Shown here: piece by piece, positions 1 through 10,976 of the stretch | Layout: every line of letters begins with the position of its first letter | Numbering within the stretch: position 1 is the first letter of the stretch | NCBI GenBank assembly: GCA_020091685.1 | Contig: CM034603.1 | Location: 37,399,260 to 37,463,259 of the forward strand | Length of the DNA: 64,000 nucleotides | Source: Lutjanus erythropterus | Taxonomy: Eukaryota; Chordata; Actinopteri; Lutjaniformes; Lutjanidae | Direction of reading: 5' to 3' | Made by a program: the position numbers and the translations under genes | The notes under the pieces: model-generated | What the model was told of the DNA's origin: nothing | The model's input: the letters and a program-made list of their open reading frames with translations, nothing else | The model's database searches: none

Positions 1-900
1 ACAACAATAATATCATCCAATAATATCTCATCATTTCCTCTGTTCTCTTTTTGTTTAGTTTAGTTTGATTTTAAACTTGTAGAAAGACTCACTGAGAGCT
101 GAATAGCTCGTGATTTTAATTGAAGGAGCAGAACAAGCTGCCACTGTGAAGACATAAGCCTTTTCTAATGTTATTTATAAAAAAAAACTACATGTAAATA
201 AATGAGTCGGTAAACACAGACTTGCTTTGATTTTTCTGATTCATTTGCTTTGTGTTTGCTCCCTCTCTGACTGATGTTTGAACACTACAAATGAGGCAAT
301 TAGTTGAACTAATCTGATTCATTAGACCCAATTATGGAACATTTGCTAATTCAGGCGTCACAGCACATAAAGCAACAACAGCAAGTTCACAACAGAGAGT
401 TTCCTCAAGAAAGTGACGAGCAAACAAGCGTCATGATGACCTGGATTTCTCTGTAAAACTTTTACCTCACGCTACAGTCCAGTGGGGAGGTTTCTGGACC
501 GCCAAGCTTACCGTCCCCGTAACGAGCCAATCAAAATGACTCTTACAGTCCCACCATGTGGCCCCGTGGCCTCATGGGACCAGACTCAGCGGTTGGAAGA
601 GATCAATGAAGCTCTCTTTTAATCTCTCCTTCTGTGTCTGCTCAATAAAGATTTATGGGAGTTCAGTGCACTCCTCTGTGATGTGGACGAGGACGTCATT
701 CAGCACGGCGGTCTTTTAGGGGTCAGATTCAAGTCTTCACGCTGTTCTTGTTTTTGGTTTTGATGATGAGCTGATGTGTGATGTCACACAGGGTCATTAC
801 ATCATCGACAACGGGATTTTAATTAATTAAGCAGGAATGATTCATTGAATTAAAAAGTTTGCCAAGAAAATGTTTTTCCCAAGAACATTTAAGATACTGG
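1..900. other. AT-rich unique sequence, no feature
   Basis: I see no gene, RNA or recognisable repeat here. The sequence is AT-rich with short homopolymers and a somewhat GC-richer patch around 480-600. All reading frames are short and non-descript. Confidence 0.6.
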
Positions 901-908
901 AACAGATT

Positions 909-1245
909 TAGGGATGAACAGTTACTGGTCTACTGCAATTTTCAAATCGCAGGATGTGTAATATTTATTAAAGGTGAAATGTGCCAAAATATAATTTTTA
1001 ATTAAATATTGTGTGACTGCAGAGGCATCCTGGAAAACACATCACCGTCTAGACTTCAGAAAACATCTTTGTTTAGTACAGATCACTGAAAAAATAATCC
1101 ATAATCATTTTAATGTGTTTTTTTAATGAAAATGAGAATAATGATGTTAAATGATCCTTTCCTCCAATGTTGCAAATAATATTGCAACTACAATGTCAGT
1201 CAAAATAACTGCAATTAGATATATCTTCAAAATCATTCAGCCCTA
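909..1245 (+). mobile_element. hAT-type non-autonomous element (family B), intact ends
   Basis: The element starts TAGGGATGAACAG and ends CATTCAGCCCTA, so its termini are inverted copies of TAGGG(C/A)TGAA. The 8 bases before it (901-908) and after it (1246-1253) are both aacagatt, a perfect 8-bp target duplication, which is the hallmark of hAT transposition. There is no transposase frame, so it is a MITE. The right half carries the run of 'AATA.TGCAA..TCA.TCAAAATAA' sequence common to a teleost hAT MITE group. Related copies lie at 36304-36634, 47498-47700 (inverted) and, partially, 28045-28190. Confidence 0.85.
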
Positions 1246-1324
1246 AACAGATTACACTAAATACGTCTCAAGATGAGACTTACACTAAATGATAAGAAGA
1301 ACATAATTATCAACAGGAATCATA

Positions 1325-2133
1325 TTAAAAGGTAACTTTGGTATTTTTCCACTTGGAACCAGTTTTCCCATGTTTTTGTTTCTAATGGGGACAACAGTTT
1401 CTGGAATTGGTCCACTGCTGAGTGAGACTGCTGCAGCTGTCAGCTGTCAAACAGGCTGCCATGTAATCCTTATTGGCAATTATGAAATGTCAAAGTACCT
1501 CTACTACAAATGCTTGTTGTCTAACAATATTATAGAAAGGATCCCTTTTGTTAAAAAGTAAGATAATTTTTGTTTAACCAGAAACATCAAACCCACCAGA
1601 CTCCATTTACAGAAACAGACATTTTATAATTACTGTAATAATAGCTTTGGCATGTGTCATAAACTGGCTGTTTTCTAGTTTTTAGGTGCTTTAATTGACA
1701 TTAAAAAATGTCAATTAATTGTGATGAATTAAGTTCAGTTAAAGGGATGTAAAGAGAGTTTGTATATATAAGACATATGTGTTTACATGCAGATATGACA
1801 GTGTGTTTGTCTGCAGAAACGTGTATGATTTATGAGGTGGATCAAGACATTTGTTTATTTTTATCTGTTTATTTTGTTTTCTTATTTTTCCCCCTCTCTC
1901 TCCTAACTTGATGGGTTTCTTTGCTTTTGCAAAACAAAACAAAAAACAAAACAAACACTTTTATTGGACGCATTTCGATGGTTCACAATTGCCCCTACAG
2001 ATTACACTGCAGGCCGTTTTACAGCTGACAGCTGCAGCGCTCTCCTCAGTACTGGATCAATTTAAAAAACTGTTCTCCCCATTAATTACTTGACACAAAA
2101 ACATGTGAAAATAGGTTGAAAAATGCCCTTTAA
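1325..2133. mobile_element. Foldback MITE with about 170-bp inverted arms
   Basis: The left arm (about 1325-1495) is the reverse complement of the right arm (about 1960-2133). Shared blocks include ATTGGTCCA/TGGATCAAT, ACAGCTGACAGCTGCAGC and CATGTTTTTGT, with outer ends TTAAAAGG/CCTTTAA. The spacer (1496-1959) is AT-rich and unique. I recognise the arm sequence as a common percomorph interspersed repeat. The short frames inside it are translations of the arms and are not genes. It begins 72 bp after the target duplication of the upstream hAT element. Confidence 0.75.
1691..1718. repeat. Perfect 12-bp palindrome near the foldback centre
   Basis: TTAATTGACATT and AATGTCAATTAA pair perfectly around a 4-base AAAA loop. 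It lies within 20 bp of the midpoint of the foldback element at 1325-2133, so it may be the relic centre of that element. Confidence 0.7.
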
Positions 2134-4860
2134 AGATGGCAAGGAAACAACACAACTCTGTACCTTTAAGACAACCTCAGATCAGTCTAAAACAAAAAAA
2201 TCAATGACATCAACACGTCAACAGTCAGAAGACAAAGCAGAGTTTCTGCATCAATGATCTCAATCAGTGGTCAAAGTTAAATTTCTAGAATTCCTGTGGA
2301 GTTTTACTAAACAAAGTTTGAAACAGGAAATTTCATCAAGCATAAACTGAAAAAAAGGTTCTTCTGTTTCTGTCTTTTGTCATTTCTAATTCGAACACCC
2401 CAAACCTGTCCTGAATATAAAAAGAATATTCCTGATCAGAGGCTCATATGTGTTTTACTTTGCCTTGAACTGAAAGCTGCCTCTGAGCACGGGGACCTCG
2501 TCTCTCTGATCTCTTCTCTCTAGATTATAATTATCACAGGAGCCGTTTTAGCATCGCTGTTTCAAAACTGTTCATCAGTGACCTCTGATATGTTTTCATA
2601 GGAGGAAATCAGTCGTCTTGTCCTTCCGCCATACTGTTTGTCTGTAAAACATCGACATACAGGGAGAATTCCACCACAGAAGAAGAATGAAGAGGCCTGT
2701 TTCTACATAGACCAGAATGCACTGCAGCGTCGTCTCCCATCTTTACTCATCTGTTGTGAAATAAATCACGGTCTTGAAATGCCGGACACAGCAGAGTGCC
2801 ATTTTTCATTACTCAAATGACAAAAACAGTGTCAGCTAAAATTCCTATGAGTTACAGTGAGGTATTCTGGGAAATATAGGAAAAAGAAGGTCTCACAGCA
2901 GGTCGAGAGAAAGCGGGTTCACCAAAAGTTGTTAAAATAAAGGGACCTTTATTTCCTGAGCTTTCGGACGACGCGGCGAGATGATGTCGCGTGTTGTAAA
3001 CGAGCAGCAGCTCAGATTCTTTCAGCAGATAAAGCGACTCGGGTCCGTCAACTGTTCCTGTCCTCAACTTTAAATAATTGCGACTTTCCATCTGCAGGGA
3101 AACTGACGCACTTGGTTGACCTCATCTTTGGGGAGTTAAGGACCAAATCTCAAATCCTGAGTGCTAATTATCTTAGATTTCCTGACCGTATAATTAGGGT
3201 CATTCCAAAGGAAATGAGGTTCAGTAACGCCTCTCTGCCCCGTCAGTAATGGACGGAAAGATGAGCGGAAGACAAATATGGCTGCCATAGACATACTTCA
3301 TGAAATCAAAAATGTTTCTGAGCTGAGGTAGAACACAAAGAATCTGGTCAAAGCAGAATACAAGAATTGACGAATTCTGAGCCTTTAATAAAAGTTTAAA
3401 TACTCTAGTACTTTAAAAATACAAGGATTTGAATTTACATTTAACAGTAATAAAAGACAAACGTCAAAGAAAAGAGGAAACAGAGGGACGAAAGTGCAGA
3501 GGAAGACAAGGAAAGGACAAAAGTGCAAAAAGGAAAGACAAAAAGAACAGAAACACCAAAGAAAACTAAGAAAAGAAAGACGGATGTGTGGGAGGAAAGA
3601 AATGAAAATAAATGCACCATGAAAGAGGGCAACCCTGTCTCCAAGAAATTACATTTATATATTACTAAATTGTTCATAATCACATTGTGCTGAAATGTAA
3701 TTCCTGCCTGGATTATGTTCACAGACGTTTCTTTGACTGAATAAAACAATACATTTATATGGAGTCACAACTCAGGACTTCAACACCAAAGAAACGATAA
3801 TCAGTTACACCACAAGAAAACTTCTGACAGTATTTTACCTTTTCAAAGTTTAATTATCATTAAAACTGAAGTGTTTTGAAAAACTCTTAACTGTCAAAGT
3901 TGGCGACAGGCTCATGGATGCAGGTGCAACTCATAGATATTTGCATCCACCGGCGCCAACTTAGGTTAAACATGGTGGGACAAAACTGTCGGCCTCTGAA
4001 ATGTTAGATGGTGGGATGGGGTGAGGAGTAGGGAGTACAAGGTATAATTTTTAAGGTATCATTTCAGCTACACCGTCAAAAAACTTCATCATAGCTTATA
4101 AATATTTAACAGCGAGAACTGTGGGTTCAAACCCAGACCACTTCAGTCTGTTATCTGATGGTATTAATTACTGAGGAAGAAGAACACTATTTCAACATTC
4201 ATCAACATAATATAAACTGCGCATGCTGCATGCAGCTTGACCTCTGGTACAGCTGCGAGGATGAAATGAGGATCATTTTGGTTTCTATGATCATGATTTT
4301 AAATTTTCATATCATTTTATCTCTTTATATTTGCGGTTTTAAAAAAGACATATATAAATGTCATTTCTAGGAGACGGGGTTGAGGAGGAAAGAGAGGGGA
4401 GGATGCATCTGCTGCACGAAAAGAAAAAGAGTTTTAACTCCTGTGCACATGCCTCACATCGACTCCTCGTGCAGATGAATAATGATTCAAAACAACAACC
4501 TTAAAGTGCATTTTTAATTAAAATCACTGGTCATTCTTAAAGGGACATGAACATATTTTGAGTGCACAACCTGTAATACACATAAAAATGTATATTTGTA
4601 TTGTCCAAGAGTTGATACAGGCAAAGCTCGGCATAATATATGAAAAGTAGAAGCAGATATGATGAAATATCAAAATATAAGTGATCAAAATAACATTCAA
4701 CTGTAAATCAGAAATGTGGCTTCGATAGAACAGAACAAGAAAAAAAAAGATCAGAATACTGGATTACAGATGTACTCAGTTACTTCTATGTCTGACATTT
4801 TGGGGATTTTGTTTTTGATCCATTGTTCCTAAAGGTCATCGCTCACTCATCAGTCAATAC
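2134..4860. other. Unannotated AT-rich stretch
   Basis: I see no supported gene. A purine tract is listed separately. At 4119-4138 a T-arm-like hairpin (TGGGTTCAAACCCA) occurs without the rest of a tRNA. The block 4370-4440 is purine-rich. Reading frames are short and have low-complexity composition. Confidence 0.55.
3450..3615 (+). repeat. Purine-rich (GA/AAG) strand-asymmetric tract
   Basis: About 165 bases in which the plus strand is almost all A and G, broken by scattered C and T (for example GGAAGACAAGGAAAGGAC). It is a degenerate low-complexity tract rather than a tandem repeat with a fixed unit. The minus-strand frame across it is Phe/Leu/Ser-rich and is a by-product. Confidence 0.7.
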
Positions 4861-4869
4861 TGTCCTTCT

Positions 4870-5170
4870 GTCACTTTATCATTCATCAATCAGCCGCCGC
4901 TCGCCGTCACACTCGTGGCCTGTTTTGAAGTTATTAACAGCAAAATGGAGCGATGATGAAAAATCACACTATTAAGCGTCCCGGAGGGAAGCCGCAGAGG
5001 CTCTCGCTCATTCATGCAGCTTTTTAATGAGCAGCCATTTGTGTTTGTTTACCGCGGTTACGAAACCAGACTTATTGACCCAATTCCAAAGCCGTGAATT
5101 ATCGTCACCGTCCGCGGGGAGCGAGCGTCACCGCGACCAGCTGTCTGTGGATGTGAGGGAAATGAAAACA
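4870..5170. other. Candidate conserved non-coding element
   Basis: A GC-richer, non-repetitive block with many CpGs set in AT-rich DNA. It includes homeobox-type AT cores (TTTTTAATGA) and a forkhead-like TGTTTGTTTAC at about 5042-5052. The shape resembles a vertebrate developmental enhancer. Conservation has not been tested and is inferred only from base composition and complexity. Confidence 0.25.
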
Positions 5171-6028
5171 AATGTGCTGTCGATCGGGTCACATCCCGAT
5201 ACCTAAATGATGTTTTACGATTGGTTCCTTGAGGAGGTGAGAGGAGAGACACAAAGGAAGCTTCTTAGAGCAGCCATACTTTATTTCTGATATCCATTTA
5301 TTTTATTTTCTGTACCTTTAATCACGTTTAACGAGGCTTTCTATCACACTGCGTATTCGTTTTCTGAGGAATATTCCCAGGAAATCAATAACCTATTTCA
5401 GATTTTGATTCATATTAGCAGCAGATTCAGTATAATAATGATAATAATAATCAATATCTCACTTTTAATCATATTTTCTAAAACTAAAAACTCACCTTTT
5501 CATTTCAATTTAATAAAAGAAGCCGACGCCCTGATATATTAAAACAAAAGCAGCTGTACACCAACTTTGTCTCAGTCTGCAGTCTAAACTGACTTATGTT
5601 GGTCAAACAGTGAGTCAGAAGTTTATGAACCTGATCAGATATTCAATGCCACTTTCTAGATCTTGACAGTTTCATATTTGATGCGTTGGAAACATTTATT
5701 TCACTTGGTATCAAAAAGCATTGAGGTTCACCCCCGCCTCTGTGACAACATGTACAGGGACAGTAATACAAAATAAATACTGGTGTTTGTCGAGGCTTTT
5801 TTAATGAAAAAACACATGAAAAGACGCACATCCCTGAGCCCGCCGGGTTTGGTGCTGGATCACAAAATATCTGAACAGAAAAGGAAAAAATCCGCACAAC
5901 AAAAGAGTGAGGAAGAGCCGATAGCCTCGAAACGTCACGCTAATAAAAACTTTTTTGAGCAGATTTTTTCCTTTTCTGTCAAACCCTTTTTCTCCCTAAT
6001 GTGAAGCAAGATGTTTATTATTTTTTCC
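5171..6028. other. Unannotated AT-rich stretch
   Basis: Nothing recognisable. It contains short (ATA)n runs near 5432-5452 and frames under 90 codons with no family resemblance. Confidence 0.55.
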
Positions 6029-6345
6029 TAGTTTTTAAGACTGATTATTTTCATTGCTGATTAATCTGTTGATTGTTCTCTCAATTAATCAATTAGTTGT
6101 TTGTTCTAAAAAATGTCCAAAAAATGGTTCAAAATGTTGATCCAGTTTCTCAAAGCCCAGGATGACGCCTTGTTTTGCCAACAACCTAAAGATATTCACT
6201 TTTCCGTCTTAAAGGAATAAAGAAACCAGAAAATATTTACATCTAAAAAGTTGGAATCAGAGAATTTAAATTTTCTTTTTCTTAAAAACTGACTCAAAGT
6301 GATTAATCTATTATCAAAATAGTTGGGGCTTAATTTAATAATCAA
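6029..6345 (-). mobile_element. hAT MITE (family E, 'TGCAGCCCTA' type), degraded
   Basis: The body matches, in order, four other copies in the window (38846, 40160, 50532, 57978): CAATTAATCAATTAGTTGTTT, then an AAAATGTC block, an 'AAAGCCCAGGATGACG' block, and AGAAACCAGAAAATATT. It is a very common teleost hAT MITE whose intact ends read GAGCTGCAACGATTA and GTTGCAGCCCTA. Here both ends are decayed. It runs antiparallel to the copies at 50532 and 57978. Confidence 0.75.
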
Positions 6346-7340
6346 GAAAAGAGGCATATATGTTGTTTTAAGTTTTGAGGTTTACTTTAAAACTCATCAG
6401 TAAACCTGTAAAACAAAGCAAAAGTCTGCATATCATGTTTTAGATATATCTACTGAAGTTAGCATGCTAACCAGCTAGCCTCAGCCCATCCTGTCTTATG
6501 ATACCACTTTGTATATCAAGAGGAGATGGTGACAGTGATGTGCTCCTCAGATGGTCTCATTTCCTGAGAGAGGAGGATTTCACTAACAGAGTTTGGTTGG
6601 TTTGGAGAGAGCGATATTTTGGTTATTTAACAGTCAGTGTCATATCATTTAAATAACCCAAACTATGCGTTTAAGTCATAATGTGGACAGATCCAGTCTG
6701 CCTGCCTGACTTCGTGGAATTCTGATGGTTTCACAACACAGACGACAAAGAAAGGCATTAAAAAGCGAGGCAAGAAATTAGACTCATGTAAGCTGATATT
6801 GATCATCATGCCGCGCAACATCATCAAAACGCTCATTCACTCGCTCTGGACGCCGACCTACTCAAGCGTCACCTCAAACCTGAGCTCAACAGGCTTTGGA
6901 CTGGGGAGCTGAGCTGAACTGAAGGGGTTAAATATGTTTGCCGTCTGCAGGTACAACTGATTCGGACATTGGTGTTCACACATACAGCTCCTCCGGGTGA
7001 TGTCAAGGTAAGTGCAGTCACACTGCGTGAGTGAAAGTGGCGAATGGTTGTCAATGTTCTCAACTACATATCCCATGAGTTTGAGCTTTTAGCACCTTAA
7101 AGCCATGGGAGTTGCAGTACCATGGATGCTATCAAAATAATGGTTGTTTTATCTTTAATTGCACTGTGTAGTACACAGTCTACTCATTTATGTCTTAGAA
7201 TGTTGACAGCAAACAGTTTTCTTGAAAGACGAATGAGAAATGGTTTCCCAATGTAACAGGACTTTGACTCTTGTGTTTCACATGACAAATTCTGCTCAGG
7301 ATCTATCAGCCCACATGATTCTGTGTTTGCCCTTTGATGC
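6346..7340. other. Unannotated stretch
   Basis: No gene supported. Around 6450-6480 there is a short GCTAACCAGCTAGCC run like those in the GCTAGC-rich foldback family. The stretch 6840-7080 is GC-richer and unique, but all three frames on the minus strand are short and unrecognised. Confidence 0.5.
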
Positions 7341-7368
7341 TTGTGTGTGTGTGTGTGTGTATGTGTGT

Positions 7369-7424
<56 letters not shown>
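7341..7424 (+). repeat. (TG)n microsatellite, about 84 bp
   Basis: Dinucleotide TG repeat with a few single-base interruptions (two TA and one TT). Long His-Thr or Cys-Val frames on both strands are translations of this repeat and should not be annotated. Confidence 0.97.
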
Positions 7425-8094
7425 TGTTGGATATCCAATATTGGGACGAGGCGTTACATACAGTGATGCATACATTCAACAGTCCACAGCTGTGTAATTC
7501 AGCAGAGCCTCTCATGAGCCAGAACCTTTTCACTGACTGACTGGGTCTCCGAGGGTTTCGCCTGCCAAAGGCTGTAATTTGTCACCTGAGTGCCCTTGAG
7601 GCCAGGGAAGCCATTACTGGCTTGGCAGGAGGAGGTGTAAAGCAATCAGTGTCAGCCGGACGACAGCGCTGTTCATTTGCACAAATAGGCTATACTTTAA
7701 CCTGCTAACTCTGATATCTGACTGTCTATTTGTCTCTCCGTCCGGCTCTGTCTGTCTGTCTTAATCTACACTGTGTGTAAGCAGCACATCCACTGTTTGG
7801 CAGAGTGACAGAAAAGCTTTCATCAACAGCCTTTAATGAACAGCGGGCTGCAATTAGATGCCCACAAAATATATGAATCAACCAGAAGGGCACTCGCAGA
7901 CCTCTGCCAAGGCCAATAGTCCGGTCCTCTATGATGTGCAAATCTGCAAGTGCAGTTGACATAATTCCAACACTGTTAAGTATCCTGTAAGATACTTTAA
8001 GACAAAACACAGCAGGCAAAAGTGAAGACAAGGAGCGTTTCTTGGATTTGAGGACATTCAGGGCTTAGCCCAGTCCTCTCATAACAATCTACAT
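7425..8094. other. Non-repetitive stretch with candidate conserved element (7550-7990)
   Basis: High-complexity, moderately GC-rich sequence without visible repeat signature. It carries homeodomain-like cores (GCAATTAGATG at about 7851) and several short direct words. It could be a conserved non-coding element. No splice-bounded exon was found. Confidence 0.25.
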
Positions 8095-8961
8095 AATGCA
8101 GATGTTCCTGGTGACTATTTTCCCTGTGGATTAAACAAAAATTTCAATTTAGACTAGTTGACTAGTATAAAAGTAAGAAAACACTCATGCAGCCTGCTCT
8201 CCTTGCAGGTTAAAGTCCACGTCTGTACTAAAAGTTCCAGCGTGTACTTTTCATGCCTATAGGCAAGACAAAGACATCACATTAACATGATATCCTCTGG
8301 TGGAACGGCACATGCAATTTAACAATTATAAATATACAATGCCTGATCAGACTTTCAAAATAAAGCTTGGAGAGAAACATTTGGGGGAAAGGTCACAGAT
8401 CCAACCAGACATTCTTCCAGTGTGGACTGTGTCACTCTTTATACTGTGTTCAGCCTTTGCTCCTGTCATCATCGCTCCCTGCACCTTCATACATGCCTAT
8501 ACACGACGCACACTCAGATCCTCTAGATGTGATCGGACCACTCAACTGACAAACTGCACAGAGCGGATCAATCGGGCAGGAAGTCAGACAGAGAAAAAGC
8601 AAAGATAATCCAGCCAGTTTTCAAAATAAAAGACTGTGCAGGCTTGCGATTATAAAATCAGACAAAAAGACTAAAACTCTTTAACTATGTAGCTAACTCA
8701 TTTATGGTAGAAGCAAAGAAAGCATGGAAGGAGGACCAAGTCAACAAAATGTGAGAAAGTCAATGTAATCAGGCAGGAAAAACACTGCTGATGGGACATG
8801 CATGAACTATAGTGCAGTGGGTTAGAGACAACAGTTAAACTGGCATTGTGCATCAATAAAATGTCAAAAATTTGTTTAACCAACTAGTATTTTGGTGCTA
8901 GTGAGTAACTAGTGAGGGTAATGATGTTTAATCATTTAGTCGATTAATTGCACACATCCCT
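8095..8961 (+). mobile_element. hAT-like element (family A), composite/nested copy
   Basis: The left end (GATGTTCC..GTGACTA.TTTCCCTGTGGATTAAAC) and the right end (AACAACTAGT-like, TTTAATC, TTGCACACATCCCT) match the outer parts of the cleaner copy at 52169-52788. The middle differs: it holds a copy of repeat C (8241-8398) and unrelated sequence, so this copy has suffered insertion or replacement. It has no transposase frame. Confidence 0.65.
8241..8398 (+). repeat. Interspersed repeat C, copy 1
   Basis: It is about 85% similar over 155 bp to 9643-9792 in the same orientation, sharing CCTATAGGCAAGACAAAGAC, ATAAATATACAATGCC and CTTTCAAAATAAAGCTTG. It lies inside the family A element. The class is unknown. 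Confidence 0.75.
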
Positions 8962-9642
8962 GCTACATAAAAAAGGCAAAATTTCATCTGGGTGAAATAA
9001 AGCTTTAAAATTAATTCACCTAAAAACATTCAGAATTTGCAGGTTTTGGAGCCCCCTGGTGGTCAGGGACCTTAAATTTACTCATGCTCCACCTGACTCT
9101 GGTGTACGTGGTGTGTTGAATGTAAATATAAAAGCATAAAAATCAAACATTTATTGATATGGAAACATTGTGGAGTATTTCTGTCTCTAAATCAGTCATC
9201 TTGTATTTCTCAGGGATGAATAAAAACAAAGCCAGTGAGCGTAGATTTGATTTCTGTGGGCAGGGTATAAATGTCATGTGTGGTTAAGTGTATTTTATGA
9301 GCTGTGTTGAAACAAAACAAGCAAAGACCATCGTCTGAGGAAAATGTTTCTACCCTGAGAGACAGATGTGGAGAGCAGGAGAATGAGTCAGGCTTGTTTC
9401 ATTTCCAGGAACAGCAGATTAGCTGCAGCAGGACAGACGATGATCTGTTTTCTACTAAATATTGATTTCTTTGGCCTACAAAGATAAATCAGAGCCTCTT
9501 CTTGGTTGCTTTGCTTAGTTAGCTTCTAATTTAACAAACTGCCGTCTGAGCCTGTCAGATTCCTTTAGTCAACATTTTAGGATCATGTAGGTGGAAATTA
9601 AATGTGTATTTAGAGCTTAATTATTTACCAAACACAACCCAA
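8962..9642. other. Unannotated stretch with a CTCF-like site
   Basis: Mostly AT-rich unique sequence; the only item of note is the CTCF-like match at 9049-9067. No gene seen. Confidence 0.5.
9049..9067 (-). promoter_or_regulatory. CTCF-like core (GCCCCCTGGTGG)
   Basis: GAGCCCCCTGGTGGTCAGG closely fits the reverse complement of the vertebrate CTCF core CCACCAGGGGGC. A single motif match is weak evidence. In fish the same core often occurs inside dispersed repeats, and flanking sequence here does not let me exclude that. Confidence 0.35.
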
Positions 9643-9792
9643 CGTGTACTTTTCAAGCCTATAGGCAAGACAAAGACACACTGACACGGTGTCTTCTAGT
9701 GGAACAGCAGGTGCAATTTAGCAATTATAAATATACAATGCCAGACTTTCAAAATAAAGCTTGTAGAGAAACATTTTGGATAAAGGTCACAG
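9643..9792 (+). repeat. Interspersed repeat C, copy 2
   Basis: Direct-orientation partner of 8241-8398, with an AT-rich core and the same AAAGCTTG..GAGAAACATTT..GGTCACAG end. It is followed by GGTTGGGTTTAGGCAACAAAAA, a motif I associate with teleost dispersed repeats, so the full repeat may extend to about 9850. Confidence 0.7.
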
Positions 9793-9904
9793 TTTGGTTG
9801 GGTTTAGGCAACAAAAATACTGTAGGACCTATATGACTTAAATGAAATGTAATCAGATTATTGCCTGCTGAAAACCAAACACGTATCTTATTCTGAAGAA
9901 CTGC

Positions 9905-10212
9905 TTTACTAGTCTGACTCACCGGATGCACACTGTTGGTATAAATTGTGCCATTGGTCGCTTGCCTCAAGCAGCACTGCAGCATCCGACATCTACGTTT
10001 TCAAAGGGGAAACAAGAACAGCTTCCTAGTTCCAAGCAACTAACAGCCGTTAGCTTTGCTTTTGCAGTGACGTGGTCATTTAAATGCCAGAGCTCACCTC
10101 CTGACATGCAAATTTTACACCAAAACAAGTTTTCCCTCGCCCCTATTTTGCAGCAGTGCCGCCCAAGACGTCTGTGATTGGTTTAAAGAAATGCAAACAA
10201 GGCAGGACGCTG
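9905..10212 (+). mobile_element. MITE-like repeat D, copy 1
   Basis: It shares with 18437-18871 the block ACTAGTCTGACTCA..GGA.GCACACTGT, the middle block AACAGCCGTTAGCTTTGCTTTTGCAGT and the end TGTGATTGGTTTAAAGAAATGCAA. The end carries a CCAAT box and a partial octamer word. I recognise the GATTGGTTTAAAGAAATGCAA end from percomorph repeats. It lies 110 bp after repeat C copy 2. Confidence 0.7.
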
Positions 10213-10486
10213 TTTCCACTGAAGAGTGGACACTATTGCTTTTCTATCCACCTGCTAGTTAATGTTTCACTGTGATGTTATATGATGGGTGGAGTTAGCT
10301 AGTCACCCCAATTAACATTTGATTGGTTAAATGTGTGTAAATGGGCGTGACTTAATGATGAGTCATTCAATTTTTTTTTTTTTATTTTGCAGGAAGAGGA
10401 AAGAGAAAGGTTTTGATTCTTCAAAAACATTTTGTGAACCAATTTTTAGTATGTAATAAGAGATAAATGGAAAATTCACTCAGGGG

Positions 10487-10572
10487 CATGAGATTATAAC
10501 ATGGAAAATGTGTCTTTAAATTCTTCTGATTCATTTTTAAAGACACATTTTACTTTTGTTATAACACTCATG
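10487..10572. repeat. Long imperfect hairpin, about 34-bp stem
   Basis: The left arm 10487-10520 (CATGAGATTATAAC, then AAAATGTGTCTTTAAA) pairs with the right arm 10537-10572 (TTAAAGACACATTTTAC, then GTTATAACACTCATG) with a few bulges around a loop of about 15 bases. The size and shape would suit either a microRNA-type precursor or a tiny foldback MITE. No known mature microRNA was recognised. Confidence 0.7.
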
Positions 10573-10944
10573 GATCAATATTCTCTTTACTAATGTCATT
10601 TCAGTCAATATTAAGAAGATAAATAAGTACATATATTAATAAATGAAATGATTGAAATTGTAAATTTTAAATTAATATATAATCAGGAAATAAAAGACCT
10701 GAAATAAAAAACATCCTTTCATTTATTGTTCTACATGACTTTATTTATTTCTATTTTGATTTATTTCTATATTTATCGAATCGTTCATTCATTTATTTGA
10801 TAGCCATATTTATTGATTTCATAGTCCTGGGTATTTATTTATTTATTTAGTTAGTTAGTTATTTAATGGTGGCTAAAATGTCATTCCATAATCCACGCTT
10901 TACATCAAGAACCACAGCGGAAATATGTCATCTCACTTTAGTAC

Positions 10945-10945
10945 C

Positions 10946-10974
<29 letters not shown>
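10945..10974 (+). repeat. (ATC)n microsatellite
   Basis: About ten uninterrupted CAT/ATC trinucleotides. Confidence 0.95.

Positions 10975-10976
<2 letters not shown>

Noticed and set aside
1851-2093. 80-codon frame with a plausible-looking C-terminal half
   Set aside because: It lies in the right arm of the foldback MITE, whose inverted copy is at 1325-1495.
4119-4138. tRNA T-arm-like hairpin TGGGTTCAAACCCA
   Set aside because: No acceptor, D or anticodon arms could be placed upstream at the right spacing.
7184-7540. His-Thr and Cys-Val rich frames on both strands
   Set aside because: They are translations of the (TG)n microsatellite.
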